Assembly (NCBI GenBank): GCA_043809745.1
Contig: JBDROU010000005.1
Coordinates: 18,222-82,221 of the forward strand
Direction of reading: 5' to 3'
Origin: JBDROU01 sp043809745 [NCBI: bacterium]
GTDB lineage: Bacteria; Elusimicrobiota; JBDRMW01
DNA: 64,000 nucleotides
Both the position numbers and the translations under genes were made by a program. Below the pieces are notes generated by a model. It was given only the letters and a program-made list of their open reading frames with translations. It was not told the DNA's origin and searched no databases. Numbering within the stretch: position 1 is the first letter of the stretch; every line of letters begins with the position of its first letter. Below are positions 1 through 8,416 of this stretch, piece by piece.

Positions 1-480
1 ATACCTCCCCAGCGGGAGCTCAAATCTTCCGGAAACGCTGCAATGCTCTCTTTCGGCTTCATCCGATATAATGCGTCCAATAAAATTTCCTCCTAAAGAA
101 AGCGCATGATTCGACAGATTCTTTGCAATCAATTTCTCTGCATCATCATATCCATCTTTATTTAAATATTTATCAATTGTATTCCCCAGACTCACAACAG
201 CAAAACTAACCGCCAGTAAATTTTTTAACGAAGATCCGTTTTCCGGATTACTTTTTAGACATACCATACAATCCTGCCAAAGAGCTGCATGCTCAATCTC
301 GCCTTTTTCGCATGAAACTGTTTCAAAAATCGCAGCGGGAGACAAAGCACCCTCTATTTCATCAGCAACAGCGTTGAATTCCTCCTCATTTTTTTCGACA
401 GTTTCTCCTAAAGTATTTTTCAACTGCTTCCATAAAACATTTTTATTGATTGACAGCCTGAAATTCTTTATTTTATTCAT
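1..480 (-). CDS. Partial protein cut by window edge, possibly MetH-activation-domain-like
   Basis: An open frame of 160 codons runs from an ATG at 480 to the left edge with no stop, so only the N-terminal part is present. The ATG overlaps the secF stop by one base (TAATG), implying translational coupling at the end of the sec operon. The visible part is soluble, has no signal peptide, and carries DCMVCLKS and, near the edge, SGRFELPL. The order of a helical N-terminus, an AVVSLGNTID segment and a second helical region reminds me of short stand-alone relatives of the methionine synthase (MetH) reactivation domain. That is a remote impression by eye; the decisive residues may lie outside the window. 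Otherwise hypothetical. Confidence 0.6.
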   Translation of the reverse strand, partial: MNKIKNFRLSINKNVLWKQLKNTLGETVEKNEEEFNAVADEIEGALSPAAIFETVSCEKGEIEHAALWQDCMVCLKSNPENGSSLKNLLAVSFAVVSLGNTIDKYLNKDGYDDAEKLIAKNLSNHALSLGGNFIGRIISDEAEREHCSVSGRFELPLGRY

Positions 481-1382
481 TATCTCTTAATATTGCGTTG
501 TTTCTCGTTCCAAATATATACGAGAGGCGTTGCTATAAATAATGTGGAATATGTACCTATGCCCACGCCTATAATAAGAGCAACTGAAAAATCATGAAGC
601 ACCTCACCGCCAAAAAAATAAATTGCAACTAATGGGAATAATACGGTAAGTGAAGTAATAATTGTTCTTGAGAGGGTTTCGTTTAGACTGCGATTAATAA
701 TTCCGCCTAATGATTCTTTACGCAATAACCTTAAATTCTCCCTGATTCTATCGAACACTACTATAGTATCGTTTATTGAATAACCCGCTAATGTAAGAAG
801 CGCCGCTATTGTCGTTAATGTTATTTCCTTATTCAGGACTGAGAATAACCCTAATGTAATAAAAACATCATGAATGAGCGCTACAACACCTGCAAAACCC
901 CAGATGCCGGCCTTAAAACGTATAGCAACATAAATAATAATACCGACCAAGCTAAAAAAGATCGCAAAACTGGCCTGTTTCCTTAGATGCTTTCCAACCG
1001 CAGGTCCAACGAATTCAACTCTTTCAAGTGTAATCTTATTATCCTTTAACTCTTCAGCTAATACATTAGTTATTTTGTTTCCAACAACATCAGTCTGAAC
1101 TTCTTCACTCTTAACGCGAATAATAACCGAATTTATTTTGCTAAAATTCTGAAGCTCACTCTTGAACCCATTATTACTTAATATCAAGCGCAAATTATCA
1201 ATATCCGGGCTCTTTTCAAAATGTATTTGCAATAATGTACCGCCCGTAAAATCTATCCCAAGATTTGGGCCCTTATGTATAATTAACGACACGATGCCAA
1301 CTACCACCAGCAAAGCAGACGCGATAAACGCATACTTCGACTTACTTAAAAAATCAAAATTAGTTCTTTTTATAATTTCCAT
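480..1382 (-). CDS. secF: Protein translocase subunit SecF
   Basis: SecF forms, with SecD, the inner-membrane SecDF complex that uses the ion gradient to pull exported proteins through SecYEG from the periplasmic side. The 300-aa protein has the family length. A first membrane helix (about 17-36) is followed by the GIDFTGGT signature (42-49), a periplasmic domain to about residue 130 (FVGPAVGKHL at its end), and five more helices; the SINDTIVVFDRIREN motif of helix 4-5 is near residue 205. The gene begins 13 bases after the secD stop, so the pair is surely cotranscribed. No residue appears to be missing. Confidence 0.97.
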   Translation of the reverse strand: MEIIKRTNFDFLSKSKYAFIASALLVVVGIVSLIIHKGPNLGIDFTGGTLLQIHFEKSPDIDNLRLILSNNGFKSELQNFSKINSVIIRVKSEEVQTDVVGNKITNVLAEELKDNKITLERVEFVGPAVGKHLRKQASFAIFFSLVGIIIYVAIRFKAGIWGFAGVVALIHDVFITLGLFSVLNKEITLTTIAALLTLAGYSINDTIVVFDRIRENLRLLRKESLGGIINRSLNETLSRTIITSLTVLFPLVAIYFFGGEVLHDFSVALIIGVGIGTYSTLFIATPLVYIWNEKQRNIKR

Positions 1383-1395
1383 TATCCCTCCAAGT

Positions 1396-2826
1396 TTATA
1401 TACTCAATTTTTGCACAACTCTGCCGGACAAAGTATATTCGAATATTGTCCGTGTAACAACAATTGCCGTAAACATACTCGCTATCAAACCGATAGTCAA
1501 TGTAACTGCAAATCCTTTTATAGGACCTGTGCCAAACTGAAAAAGGAAAATTGCAGCCAACAGTGTTGTTATATTGCCGTCTATAATAGCGCTGAAAGCC
1601 TTCTGGTAACCTATATCAATAGCAACCCTAACCGTCTTTCCTAATCGGAGTTCCTCTCTAATTCGCTCGAATATCAGCACATTGGCATCTACAGCCATAC
1701 CCAGTGAAAGTATCATACCTGCGATACCCGGGAGGGTCAATGTGGCTCTTAAATACGCCATAATCCCCAGAATAATCAACAAGTTAAAAAGCAATGCAAA
1801 GTTTGCTATCATTCCTGAAAACTTATAATAAATCATCATAAAAATAATTATTAGGATAAACCCCAAAACTGTTGAATTAAAACCGGAACTAACTGAATCC
1901 TCTCCTAGTGATGGGCCGACAGTACGTTCTTCTATTATGTTCACTGGTGCAGGCAGAGCACCTGCTCTCAAGACCGTAGCAAGAAATTTTGCATCATCCT
2001 GCGAGAATGTACCTTCTATTATCGCCTGGCCATCAGGTATCCTTGACCTTATTACAGGGGATGATTGAACAATCCCATCAAGTACGATAGCCAAATTTCT
2101 TCCGATATTATTGCCTGTGGTTTTAGAAAAGAGCTTGGCCCCATCAGAATTAAACTTCAGCGAAACATGGGGATAACCTGTGTTGCCTCCAAATTCCATC
2201 CTTGCATCTAATAGATACGCTCCTGTTAACTCCGCTTTTGAATTCAGTATATAATAACTGTTTTCCTTGCCTTGAACAATCTCCATGCCTTCAGGAATTA
2301 TCTCTTTAACTTCCGGTATTACATCTCCGTTTTCGTCCTTATATTGAGACATCCCTTTATCAAGCTCAAGCAGTTTTTCCTGTATCTTTGATAATGTATC
2401 TGAGTTATCCACAAGCTTAAATTCCAGCAAAGCAGTCTTACCTATAAGATCCTTTGCACTCTGAACATCCTTAATTCCCGGCAGTTGAACAACAATCCAT
2501 TGTTTACCCTGTTTCGCAATAAGAGGTTCTGATACACCAAATTGATCAATCCTGTTTCTTATAACCTCAATCGCCCTGCCAACCGCATCAGCTACCGTTG
2601 ATTCATCATCAAGCTTTTCAATATCCACCTCTAAAATAAGATGCATACCGCCTTTCAAATCAAGTCCGAGGTTAAGAATTTTTTTAAGAATCGGATCTTT
2701 AACCTTCTCAAGCTTTACCCTTTCATTGGGAGACATCCGGTACCACTGATAGGTCGGATAAATCAGATAAAAAATACCCGCCAAAACGATCAGAATTACT
2801 ACCAATTTCCACTGGGTTCTAGTCAT
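1396..2826 (-). CDS. secD: Protein translocase subunit SecD
   Basis: SecD is the larger SecDF subunit. Helix 1 lies at residues 8-27 and is followed by the LGLDLKGGMHLILEV signature (about 53-67), then a large periplasmic P1 domain up to about residue 300 that includes the GGNTGYPHVSLKF segment, and five C-terminal helices. The helix-4 motif GMAVDANVLIFERIREE, including the Asp thought to carry protons, is intact. The length of 476 aa is normal for an unfused SecD. The gene sits between an HD-domain gene and secF; yajC, a usual partner, lies one gene further upstream. Confidence 0.97.
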   Translation of the reverse strand: MTRTQWKLVVILIVLAGIFYLIYPTYQWYRMSPNERVKLEKVKDPILKKILNLGLDLKGGMHLILEVDIEKLDDESTVADAVGRAIEVIRNRIDQFGVSEPLIAKQGKQWIVVQLPGIKDVQSAKDLIGKTALLEFKLVDNSDTLSKIQEKLLELDKGMSQYKDENGDVIPEVKEIIPEGMEIVQGKENSYYILNSKAELTGAYLLDARMEFGGNTGYPHVSLKFNSDGAKLFSKTTGNNIGRNLAIVLDGIVQSSPVIRSRIPDGQAIIEGTFSQDDAKFLATVLRAGALPAPVNIIEERTVGPSLGEDSVSSGFNSTVLGFILIIIFMMIYYKFSGMIANFALLFNLLIILGIMAYLRATLTLPGIAGMILSLGMAVDANVLIFERIREELRLGKTVRVAIDIGYQKAFSAIIDGNITTLLAAIFLFQFGTGPIKGFAVTLTIGLIASMFTAIVVTRTIFEYTLSGRVVQKLSI

Positions 2827-2855
2827 ATCATATCCCTTTCTCTTTTTAAATTATC

Positions 2856-3521
2856 TCAAACTACCTTTTTATCATTTATTATTAATTCAAAATTGCAGTG
2901 AAGAAACTGCGCAGCCCTCCTGCACATTATCATTCTGTCCAAAAATATCTCAAAATATTCCATTACCTGTGAAATCTGAGTATTAATGTTTAACTCAAGA
3001 CTGATCGACTTGTGCACCTGCTCTACTTTTAAGAACGATCTTTCCGCGGCATAATTTACCCGATCGTGTATATCAAATTCAACCATTCTGGGATTTCGAA
3101 CGCGTGACTGATGAACATCTGATTTATCCGCCAGGATCATCGCAGCCGCAACCGGATTAATTGGTTCACCCGTTTGTTCCTCATGATTACCGATAGCGCT
3201 GATAACGTATGCGATCTCCATCGGATCACACTTAAGTTCCTCCATCACCCTTATAGCAATCATCGCGCTGGCCCTGCCGTGATCATTCCTGTTTATCACA
3301 TTCCCAATATCATGCATATAACCGGCTATTGCCGCTAATTTAGGCAGCGGCTCGCGGTACATAAGGTGTTCCAGTATGTTTTGCGCCACATTTGACACCA
3401 AACTGGCATGCCTGAATCCGTGCTCAGTATAACCTATGGCGCCCAAATATTCATTTGCTGCCTCTATTAAACCTGAAACCAACTGATTACGTTTAACATC
3501 TTCAACAGTTATTGTAGACAT
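2856..3521 (-). CDS. HD-domain metal-dependent phosphohydrolase (paralogue A)
   Basis: This soluble 221-aa protein has the HD metal-binding set: H34 and H38 (EHGFRHA), H70-D71 (YMHDIGN), H81, H113 and D132 (ADKSDVHQSRVR). Such domains usually hydrolyse nucleotides or phosphomonoesters; the substrate is not evident. It is a clear paralogue of the protein at 6670-7347, with the same order of motifs over the full length, including RVNYAAERSFL and the C-terminal FEIFLDRM region. It lies between yajC and secD. The neighbourhood suggests a housekeeping role, possibly linked to envelope or RNA metabolism, but nothing in the sequence proves it. Confidence 0.88.
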   Translation of the reverse strand: MSTITVEDVKRNQLVSGLIEAANEYLGAIGYTEHGFRHASLVSNVAQNILEHLMYREPLPKLAAIAGYMHDIGNVINRNDHGRASAMIAIRVMEELKCDPMEIAYVISAIGNHEEQTGEPINPVAAAMILADKSDVHQSRVRNPRMVEFDIHDRVNYAAERSFLKVEQVHKSISLELNINTQISQVMEYFEIFLDRMIMCRRAAQFLHCNFELIINDKKVV

Positions 3522-3678
3522 TCTTTATCTTATCCGAAAGTAAACTCGCAAAATTTAAATAAGTTGCGCATAATTCTTATTCACTAAAAAACATACATCC
3601 TGGTTCACACAACTTCACACGCTTTTCTGCAAACATACAGCTTTACGGCTCAATCTCAAAATGCAAACTAATGTCTCG

Positions 3679-4041
3679 TTACTGTTTAAGCACTTCAGCT
3701 TGATTAACTTCCTGAATATTCGCCTGGTCCTTAACGGTAGTTGAAATTGCATGCTTTGCAACTCTGATCTTAACATCATCAGCAACCTTTAATTCCACAA
3801 CATTACCTCTTAACGCAGCAACCGTTCCATATATCCCGCCGTTCGTAAGTACCTGGTCGCCTTTCTGAATCTGACTCAGCATCTCTTGATGATCCTTACT
3901 CTTTTTCTGCTGAGGCCTGATTATCAGGAAATAAAAAATTGCGAATATTACAATTAACGGAACAAAATTCATTAATCCTGAACCGGCCTGCGGCGCTCCC
4001 TGAGCTGCCTGCGCTTCTGCATATAATAAACTTACCAACAT
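3679..4041 (-). CDS. yajC: Preprotein translocase accessory subunit YajC
   Basis: YajC is a small inner-membrane protein that associates with SecDF. The 120-aa product has a short Ala/Gln/Gly-rich N-terminus, one membrane helix (about residues 25-43, FVPLIVIFAIFYFLIIRP) and the family motif RPQQKKSKDHQEML followed by IQKGDQVLTNGGIYGTV, then a small beta-rich cytoplasmic domain. The gene is in the usual tgt-yajC-secD-secF order, here with a HEAT-repeat gene before it and an HD gene after it. The 157 bases downstream before the HD gene contain nothing I can identify. Confidence 0.96.
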   Translation of the reverse strand: MLVSLLYAEAQAAQGAPQAGSGLMNFVPLIVIFAIFYFLIIRPQQKKSKDHQEMLSQIQKGDQVLTNGGIYGTVAALRGNVVELKVADDVKIRVAKHAISTTVKDQANIQEVNQAEVLKQ

Positions 4042-4055
4042 AACAACCTCCTTAA

Positions 4056-5186
4056 TTAGTGTTTTCTAGCTCGGTTTAATTTCAATAAAATTACCCCGGC
4101 TGCATCTAACCTTATTCTATCCTCTTTGTCATCCAGCATATTTTCCAAAAATTCAACCGATTTTTTATGTTCAATGTATTTTAATGCTTCTACGACTCTC
4201 TCTCTAACATCGGGATCCTCGTTCTGCATCCCAACCTTTATTGTATCCAACCCGGCATTGGATCCTAATATTCCAAGAGATTTTGCCGCAACAATGCGAA
4301 TACTGCCGTTGTTATCTTCCAGAAACTCTTTTAATATCGGAATTATCGATCTATCCTCCATTTTTCCAAGGCCTTCTACCGCTCTGCTGCGCACGGTATC
4401 AACCGGATCATAAAGCATACTCTTCAGATCATCAAAGGCTTCTAAGCTCCCAATATTCCCCAATGCCCCTGTTGCTTCAGCCCGAACCTCGGAATCGCTA
4501 TCCTCCAAAGCCTTAACAACACTGGACAGTGTTTTTCTGCTGGCTATCTCTTCCAAAGCCTTTATTGCGGTTATTCTGACAAACTTATCTTCATCCTTTA
4601 TAGCGCTCTCAAAAAGAATCGTTTCAGTGGTGTCTCCAAGCATTGCAATTGCAATGCTTGCGGCATCACGCATGCGGCCAGTCTCGGTTTTCTTTATTTT
4701 TTTGAGTATATCTATGGATTCCTGCCTGCCAATATCCCCAAGTATTTTTGCAGCCTTTATCCTTATGTTTTCTTCGGAGAGAAACTTCATTTTAATGACA
4801 GGTGAGTTTATATCTCCGTGAACCTCAATGGGTGTTTTTACTATCTCTTCCGCAACTCCAACCCCATCCAAGTTACCTAAAGCGAATAATCCTTTTGCCG
4901 CCTCAAGCTGGATATTCTTATTAGTATCTTTCAGAAAAAGATGCAGGTCAGATTCGAAAGCCATATCACGGCTATCTGTTGCTGCTGAGATAGCCATAGA
5001 TTTAACATAGTAATTTGGATTATTAAACTCGCTTTTAACTATTTTCAGGCATTTATCATAAAGCCTTTGCTCAGCCTTACTGAGATCCTTGCCGAATACA
5101 AAGCTGATCGCAGCTATTAATATAAAAAGACCAACCATTAAAGAAAAAAGTAAACTAAATTTAAGTTTAGCGGACATTATAGCCAT
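4056..5186 (-). CDS. Membrane-anchored HEAT-repeat protein
   Basis: The 376-aa protein has an N-terminal hydrophobic segment (about 8-32) acting as signal peptide or anchor, then roughly nine helical repeats of about 31 residues from residue 55 to the end. The repeats carry the HEAT/PBS-lyase pattern (VRAEATGALGNIGS, VRSRAVEGLGKMED, IRIVAAKSLGILGS). Such arrays are protein-binding scaffolds; no catalytic motif is visible. Its position directly before yajC (14-base gap) suggests an envelope or export-related job, by inference. An in-frame ATG three codons downstream (5177) is an equally good start. Confidence 0.85.
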   Translation of the reverse strand: MAIMSAKLKFSLLFSLMVGLFILIAAISFVFGKDLSKAEQRLYDKCLKIVKSEFNNPNYYVKSMAISAATDSRDMAFESDLHLFLKDTNKNIQLEAAKGLFALGNLDGVGVAEEIVKTPIEVHGDINSPVIKMKFLSEENIRIKAAKILGDIGRQESIDILKKIKKTETGRMRDAASIAIAMLGDTTETILFESAIKDEDKFVRITAIKALEEIASRKTLSSVVKALEDSDSEVRAEATGALGNIGSLEAFDDLKSMLYDPVDTVRSRAVEGLGKMEDRSIIPILKEFLEDNNGSIRIVAAKSLGILGSNAGLDTIKVGMQNEDPDVRERVVEALKYIEHKKSVEFLENMLDDKEDRIRLDAAGVILLKLNRARKH

Positions 5187-5539
5187 AGCTCAGTAATATT
5201 ACCCGGGGTTACTTTACTGGGGTTTCCCCATTTTATTTTTTAACTTGGCAAAGCCTCTATGAAAACAGCAGAAAATATTTTGTGTAACGACTTGCAAAAT
5301 TTAGGGTTTCGAAGAAAATATTCGGAAACTTTTGCCGGCGTGTTTGAGCCACAAAAAGTCTTCGACTTTTTGCGTGCGAGTTGTCGGCAAACCGAATATT
5401 TTCGTTCATCGAAGCCCGTATAGAATTTTGCATCGGAGTGAAAAAAATGTTTTCTGCTGTTTTCACTTATTATACCAAATTTTTGTTTACTTTTATTCAT
5501 AAAATTAACAAATGTATTAATATTTTGGTGGAATGCCTG
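5187..5539. other. Long intergenic region between tgt and the HEAT gene
   Basis: This 353-base gap is the longest break in the left-hand minus-strand gene run. It is dominated by the 206-base palindrome described separately. Beside it at about 5219-5231 lies a short TGGGG-TTT-CCCCA hairpin followed by a T-rich tract on the plus strand. I see no convincing gene; the open frames over the palindrome merely follow its symmetry. No clear promoter was recognised for the HEAT-yajC-sec part. Confidence 0.6.
5260..5465. repeat. 206-bp imperfect palindrome
   Basis: The two halves are reverse complements of each other around position 5362/5363. The outer 16 bases (starting TGAAAACAGCAG) pair perfectly. 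Further paired blocks include TGCAAAATT, TTCGA, GAAAATATTCGG and TTGCCG, and the centre is a perfect CAAAAAGTC-TTC-GACTTTTTG hairpin. By hand alignment about three quarters of positions pair. As DNA this could extrude a cruciform; as RNA it would form one very long hairpin in the tgt-HEAT transcript. It could be a non-autonomous mobile element (MITE-like) or a large intergenic repeat; no transposase or target duplication is visible. Confidence 0.85.
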
Positions 5540-6673
5540 TTACTTTATACCCTCGTTCCATGCAGATAAAAACTTTTGTTTTTGAGCAAAAAAACAATCA
5601 TTTTTAATGCTTTTATTTATTAATTTCATTAATTCTACCATAAAACATAAATTATGTAAAGTAGCTAACCGAGGAGCCAGTAATTCTTTAGCTTTGAATA
5701 GATGGTGAATATAAGCTCTTGTATAATTTTTACAGGTAAAACATCCGCATCCTGCTTCTACAGGTTTAAAATCATCTCTAAAACGCGCATTATCCAGATT
5801 ATACTTGCCATTAAATGTAAATATTTGGCCCTTCCTTGCATTTCTTGTAGGAAGAACGCAATCGAACAGATCAATACCATTCTCAATAAAAAACCACAAA
5901 TCCTCCATCATGCCTATACCCATAGCATATCTAGCTTTTTCCTCCGGCAGATATAAAACAGTATTTAACGCAGACTCATACATCAACTCCTTTGACTCGC
6001 CTACAGAAAGCCCGCCTATCGCATAACCGTCAAAATCCACCTCTACAGTCTTTAATGCGCTTTCTCTCCTTAAATCCTTAAAAACACCTCCTTGGACAAT
6101 CCCAAATAACTGACTTTTATTTGGTCCTTTATCAGAATGCTCGTTAAAATAATATTTACTCCGTTTGGCCCAGGAGTGCGTTCTATCAACCGCTTTTTTC
6201 ATATATGATTTTTCTACAGGATATCCGGGACATTCATCCAGAACCATCGCTATATCAGAACCTAATTTCAACTGTATATCCAAAGCCTTCTCAGGGGTAA
6301 ATTGATGATAGGAACCGTCTATATGCGACTGAAATCTTACTTCCTCATCCGTGACGCGTGCTAAGTCAGAGAGACTGAATATCTGGTATCCGCCCGAATC
6401 AGTTAATATCGGCCCGTGCCAGTTCATAAAATTATGCAGTCCGTGCGCTTTATTTATTATATCCAGACCCGGTCTTAAGTATACATGATAAGTATTTGCC
6501 AGAATCATATTCATTTGAAGCGAATGTAACTCATGCGAAGAAAGGGTTTTTACAGCTGCATTAGTTCCCACCGGCATGAAAGCAGGTGTCGTAACACTTC
6601 CATGAGCAGTTCTGACTGTTCCTATGCGCGCTTTACATTCAACGGATTTTTTTTCAACTTTAAAACATTTCAT
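5540..6673 (-). CDS. tgt: Queuine/preQ1 tRNA-ribosyltransferase
   Basis: Tgt exchanges guanine 34 of GUN-anticodon tRNAs for preQ1, the first tRNA step of queuosine synthesis. The 377-aa protein has the base-binding DSGGYQIFSL segment near residue 92, DECPGYP, GIVQGG, IGGLSVGE, the nucleophile region DLFDCVLPTRNARKG and the zinc site CGCFTCKNYTRAYIHHL near residues 308-325. Length is normal. The start codon overlaps the stop of the HD gene upstream (ATGA type), and queA precedes that gene, so the queuosine genes are cotranscribed. Confidence 0.97.
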   Translation of the reverse strand: MKCFKVEKKSVECKARIGTVRTAHGSVTTPAFMPVGTNAAVKTLSSHELHSLQMNMILANTYHVYLRPGLDIINKAHGLHNFMNWHGPILTDSGGYQIFSLSDLARVTDEEVRFQSHIDGSYHQFTPEKALDIQLKLGSDIAMVLDECPGYPVEKSYMKKAVDRTHSWAKRSKYYFNEHSDKGPNKSQLFGIVQGGVFKDLRRESALKTVEVDFDGYAIGGLSVGESKELMYESALNTVLYLPEEKARYAMGIGMMEDLWFFIENGIDLFDCVLPTRNARKGQIFTFNGKYNLDNARFRDDFKPVEAGCGCFTCKNYTRAYIHHLFKAKELLAPRLATLHNLCFMVELMKLINKSIKNDCFFAQKQKFLSAWNEGIK

Positions 6674-7347
6674 AAAAATTTATCCTGATTAATGAAAAGA
6701 ACAAAATTACACTTTAAGAATCTTGCTGCCTTTTTCGCCATATGAAGCCTGGATAAAAATATCTCGAAATAATTCATTACACTGCATATATCAATATCAA
6801 TGTTTAACTCCAATGATATCTCTGACTTCTCTTTATCTACCCTCAAGAAAGATCTTTCACATGCATAATTAACCCGGTCGTGCATATCAAAATCACGAAG
6901 ATTTTTCTTTCTAACCCTTGTCCTGTGAACATCAGTTTTATCTCCTAAAATAGCGGCAGCTGTTATCGGTGAATGGGGATCGTAATCCCGTTCTTCATGA
7001 CATCCTATCGCATTTATCACTCTGAATATCTCGTTCTGAATCATACCCAAACGCCTCAGCACATCCATAGTAAATACGGCTCCGCTTTGCATATGCCCTT
7101 GAGCGCCGAATGCGTTACCGATATCATGCATATAAGCAGAGATCCTGGCCAGCTCACAGTCCCTTTCAGGAAATCCTAAATATTTGAGCACATTCCCCGC
7201 AATGTTCGCAGCCAGCTGAGCATGCCTAAACCCATGCTCTTTATAACCGATTGCCGCAAAATTATCATCGGCAGCTTTTAACAGAGCCTGGACCTCAGCA
7301 TCATTCTTAACATCATCTAATGCAATCAAATCGTTTTTCTTTATCAT
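6670..7347 (-). CDS. HD-domain metal-dependent phosphohydrolase (paralogue B)
   Basis: This 225-aa protein is the sister of the one at 2856-3521. Metal-site residues are H38 and H42 (EHGFRHA), H74-D75 (YMHDIGN) and H85, followed by GCHEERD and GDKTDVHRTRVR. It is soluble and lacks a GYP motif, so it is not a c-di-GMP phosphodiesterase; the substrate is unknown. It directly abuts queA (adjacent stop and start) and overlaps tgt by four bases, so its translation is coupled to both. Keeping two copies in one operon suggests divided or paired function. Confidence 0.88.
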   Translation of the reverse strand: MIKKNDLIALDDVKNDAEVQALLKAADDNFAAIGYKEHGFRHAQLAANIAGNVLKYLGFPERDCELARISAYMHDIGNAFGAQGHMQSGAVFTMDVLRRLGMIQNEIFRVINAIGCHEERDYDPHSPITAAAILGDKTDVHRTRVRKKNLRDFDMHDRVNYACERSFLRVDKEKSEISLELNIDIDICSVMNYFEIFLSRLHMAKKAARFLKCNFVLFINQDKFL

Positions 7348-8403
7348 CTAAATTATTAGCATAGCGTCGCCATAAGAGTAAAATCTGTATTTTTGCTCCA
7401 AGGCTTTTTCATATAAATTTTTTATTATTTTTTGGGATTCGTCAATAGCATCTTTTTTATTATGAATAAATGCAGCGGTTAAGAAAAGCGGGCCCGAATA
7501 TGGCAGATGAAAATTTGTTACAAGCGCATCAACAACCTTAAATACATAACCCGGGTAAATAAATATCCGGCTGAAGCCGCTTTCAGCATGAACTAATCCG
7601 TTATTTTCGCCTACGGTTTCCAACGTTCTCACGACTGATGTCCCAACCGCAATTATCCTTCCGCCCTTTTTCTTAGTATTATTTATTACTTCTGCATTCT
7701 CTTTAGAAACCTCATAGTACTCACCCAACATACTAAAAGAACTGAAATCGTCAACCTTGATTTTCTTAAAAGTAGCTAATCCAATATGAAGCAGTAACCG
7801 TGCTACAGGGACCCCCATTTTTTCAAATTTTGATAATAAATCCTCAGAAAAATGCAGGCCTGCAGTTGGAGCCGCTACGGAACCTGTTTTGGATGCAAAT
7901 ACTGTTTGATAATATGAAGCATCCACCTCATTTGACTTGCGTTTTATATATGGAGGCAACGGCATAACTCCAAATTTTTTCAGATAATCATTTATCGGAA
8001 TCCTGCCTTCCCAGCGAACCAGATAGGTACCTGCTTGAGTTCTGCTGATTACGGACAATTCATTATCTTCTTCTAAAAATAGTTTTTCGTTCAGTCTAAC
8101 GCCCGGTTTAAGGAGAACCTCAATCTCATAAGCATTATTTGCCTTTATAAAAAGGATCTCCATTTTTCCACCGGTAGATTTCTTACCGACAAACCTGGCC
8201 GGCAGCACCTTTGTTTCGTTTATTACTAGACAGTCATCTTTTTTTAGAAAACTAAGCACATTATGAAAATATTCATTAACAACCCCGCCTTTTTTTCTAT
8301 CATAAACAAGAAGTTTACATTCATCCCGTTTTTGCAACGGCACTTGAGCTATTGATTCCTTTGGAATATCAAAACAAAAATCCTGAGAGCCTTGTTTGGT
8401 CAT
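7348..8403 (-). CDS. queA: S-adenosylmethionine:tRNA ribosyltransferase-isomerase
   Basis: QueA transfers and rearranges the ribosyl group of S-adenosylmethionine onto preQ1-tRNA, giving epoxyqueuosine. The 351-aa protein shows the family pattern: N-terminal FDIPKESIAQVPLQKRD, LPARFVGKK, the core motif VAAPTAGLHFSEDLL near residue 185, and the C-terminal THFHLPYSGP-like segment (here TNFHLPYSGPLF). It sits between a SpoIID-like gene and an HD gene, with tgt following, and with queH two genes upstream, so three queuosine steps share the transcript. Confidence 0.97.
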   Translation of the reverse strand: MTKQGSQDFCFDIPKESIAQVPLQKRDECKLLVYDRKKGGVVNEYFHNVLSFLKKDDCLVINETKVLPARFVGKKSTGGKMEILFIKANNAYEIEVLLKPGVRLNEKLFLEEDNELSVISRTQAGTYLVRWEGRIPINDYLKKFGVMPLPPYIKRKSNEVDASYYQTVFASKTGSVAAPTAGLHFSEDLLSKFEKMGVPVARLLLHIGLATFKKIKVDDFSSFSMLGEYYEVSKENAEVINNTKKKGGRIIAVGTSVVRTLETVGENNGLVHAESGFSRIFIYPGYVFKVVDALVTNFHLPYSGPLFLTAAFIHNKKDAIDESQKIIKNLYEKALEQKYRFYSYGDAMLII

Positions 8404-8416
8404 AACATTAAAACCT

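Noticed and set aside
3577-3636. 19-codon ORF (MFAEKRVKLCEPGCMFFSE) between yajC and the HD gene
   Set aside because: No ribosome site at useful spacing and too short to separate from chance, despite a suggestive Cys pattern.
5240-5500. Open frames of 60-86 codons across the palindrome
   Set aside because: They overlap on both strands because of the inverted symmetry, have no ribosome site and no protein-like pattern.
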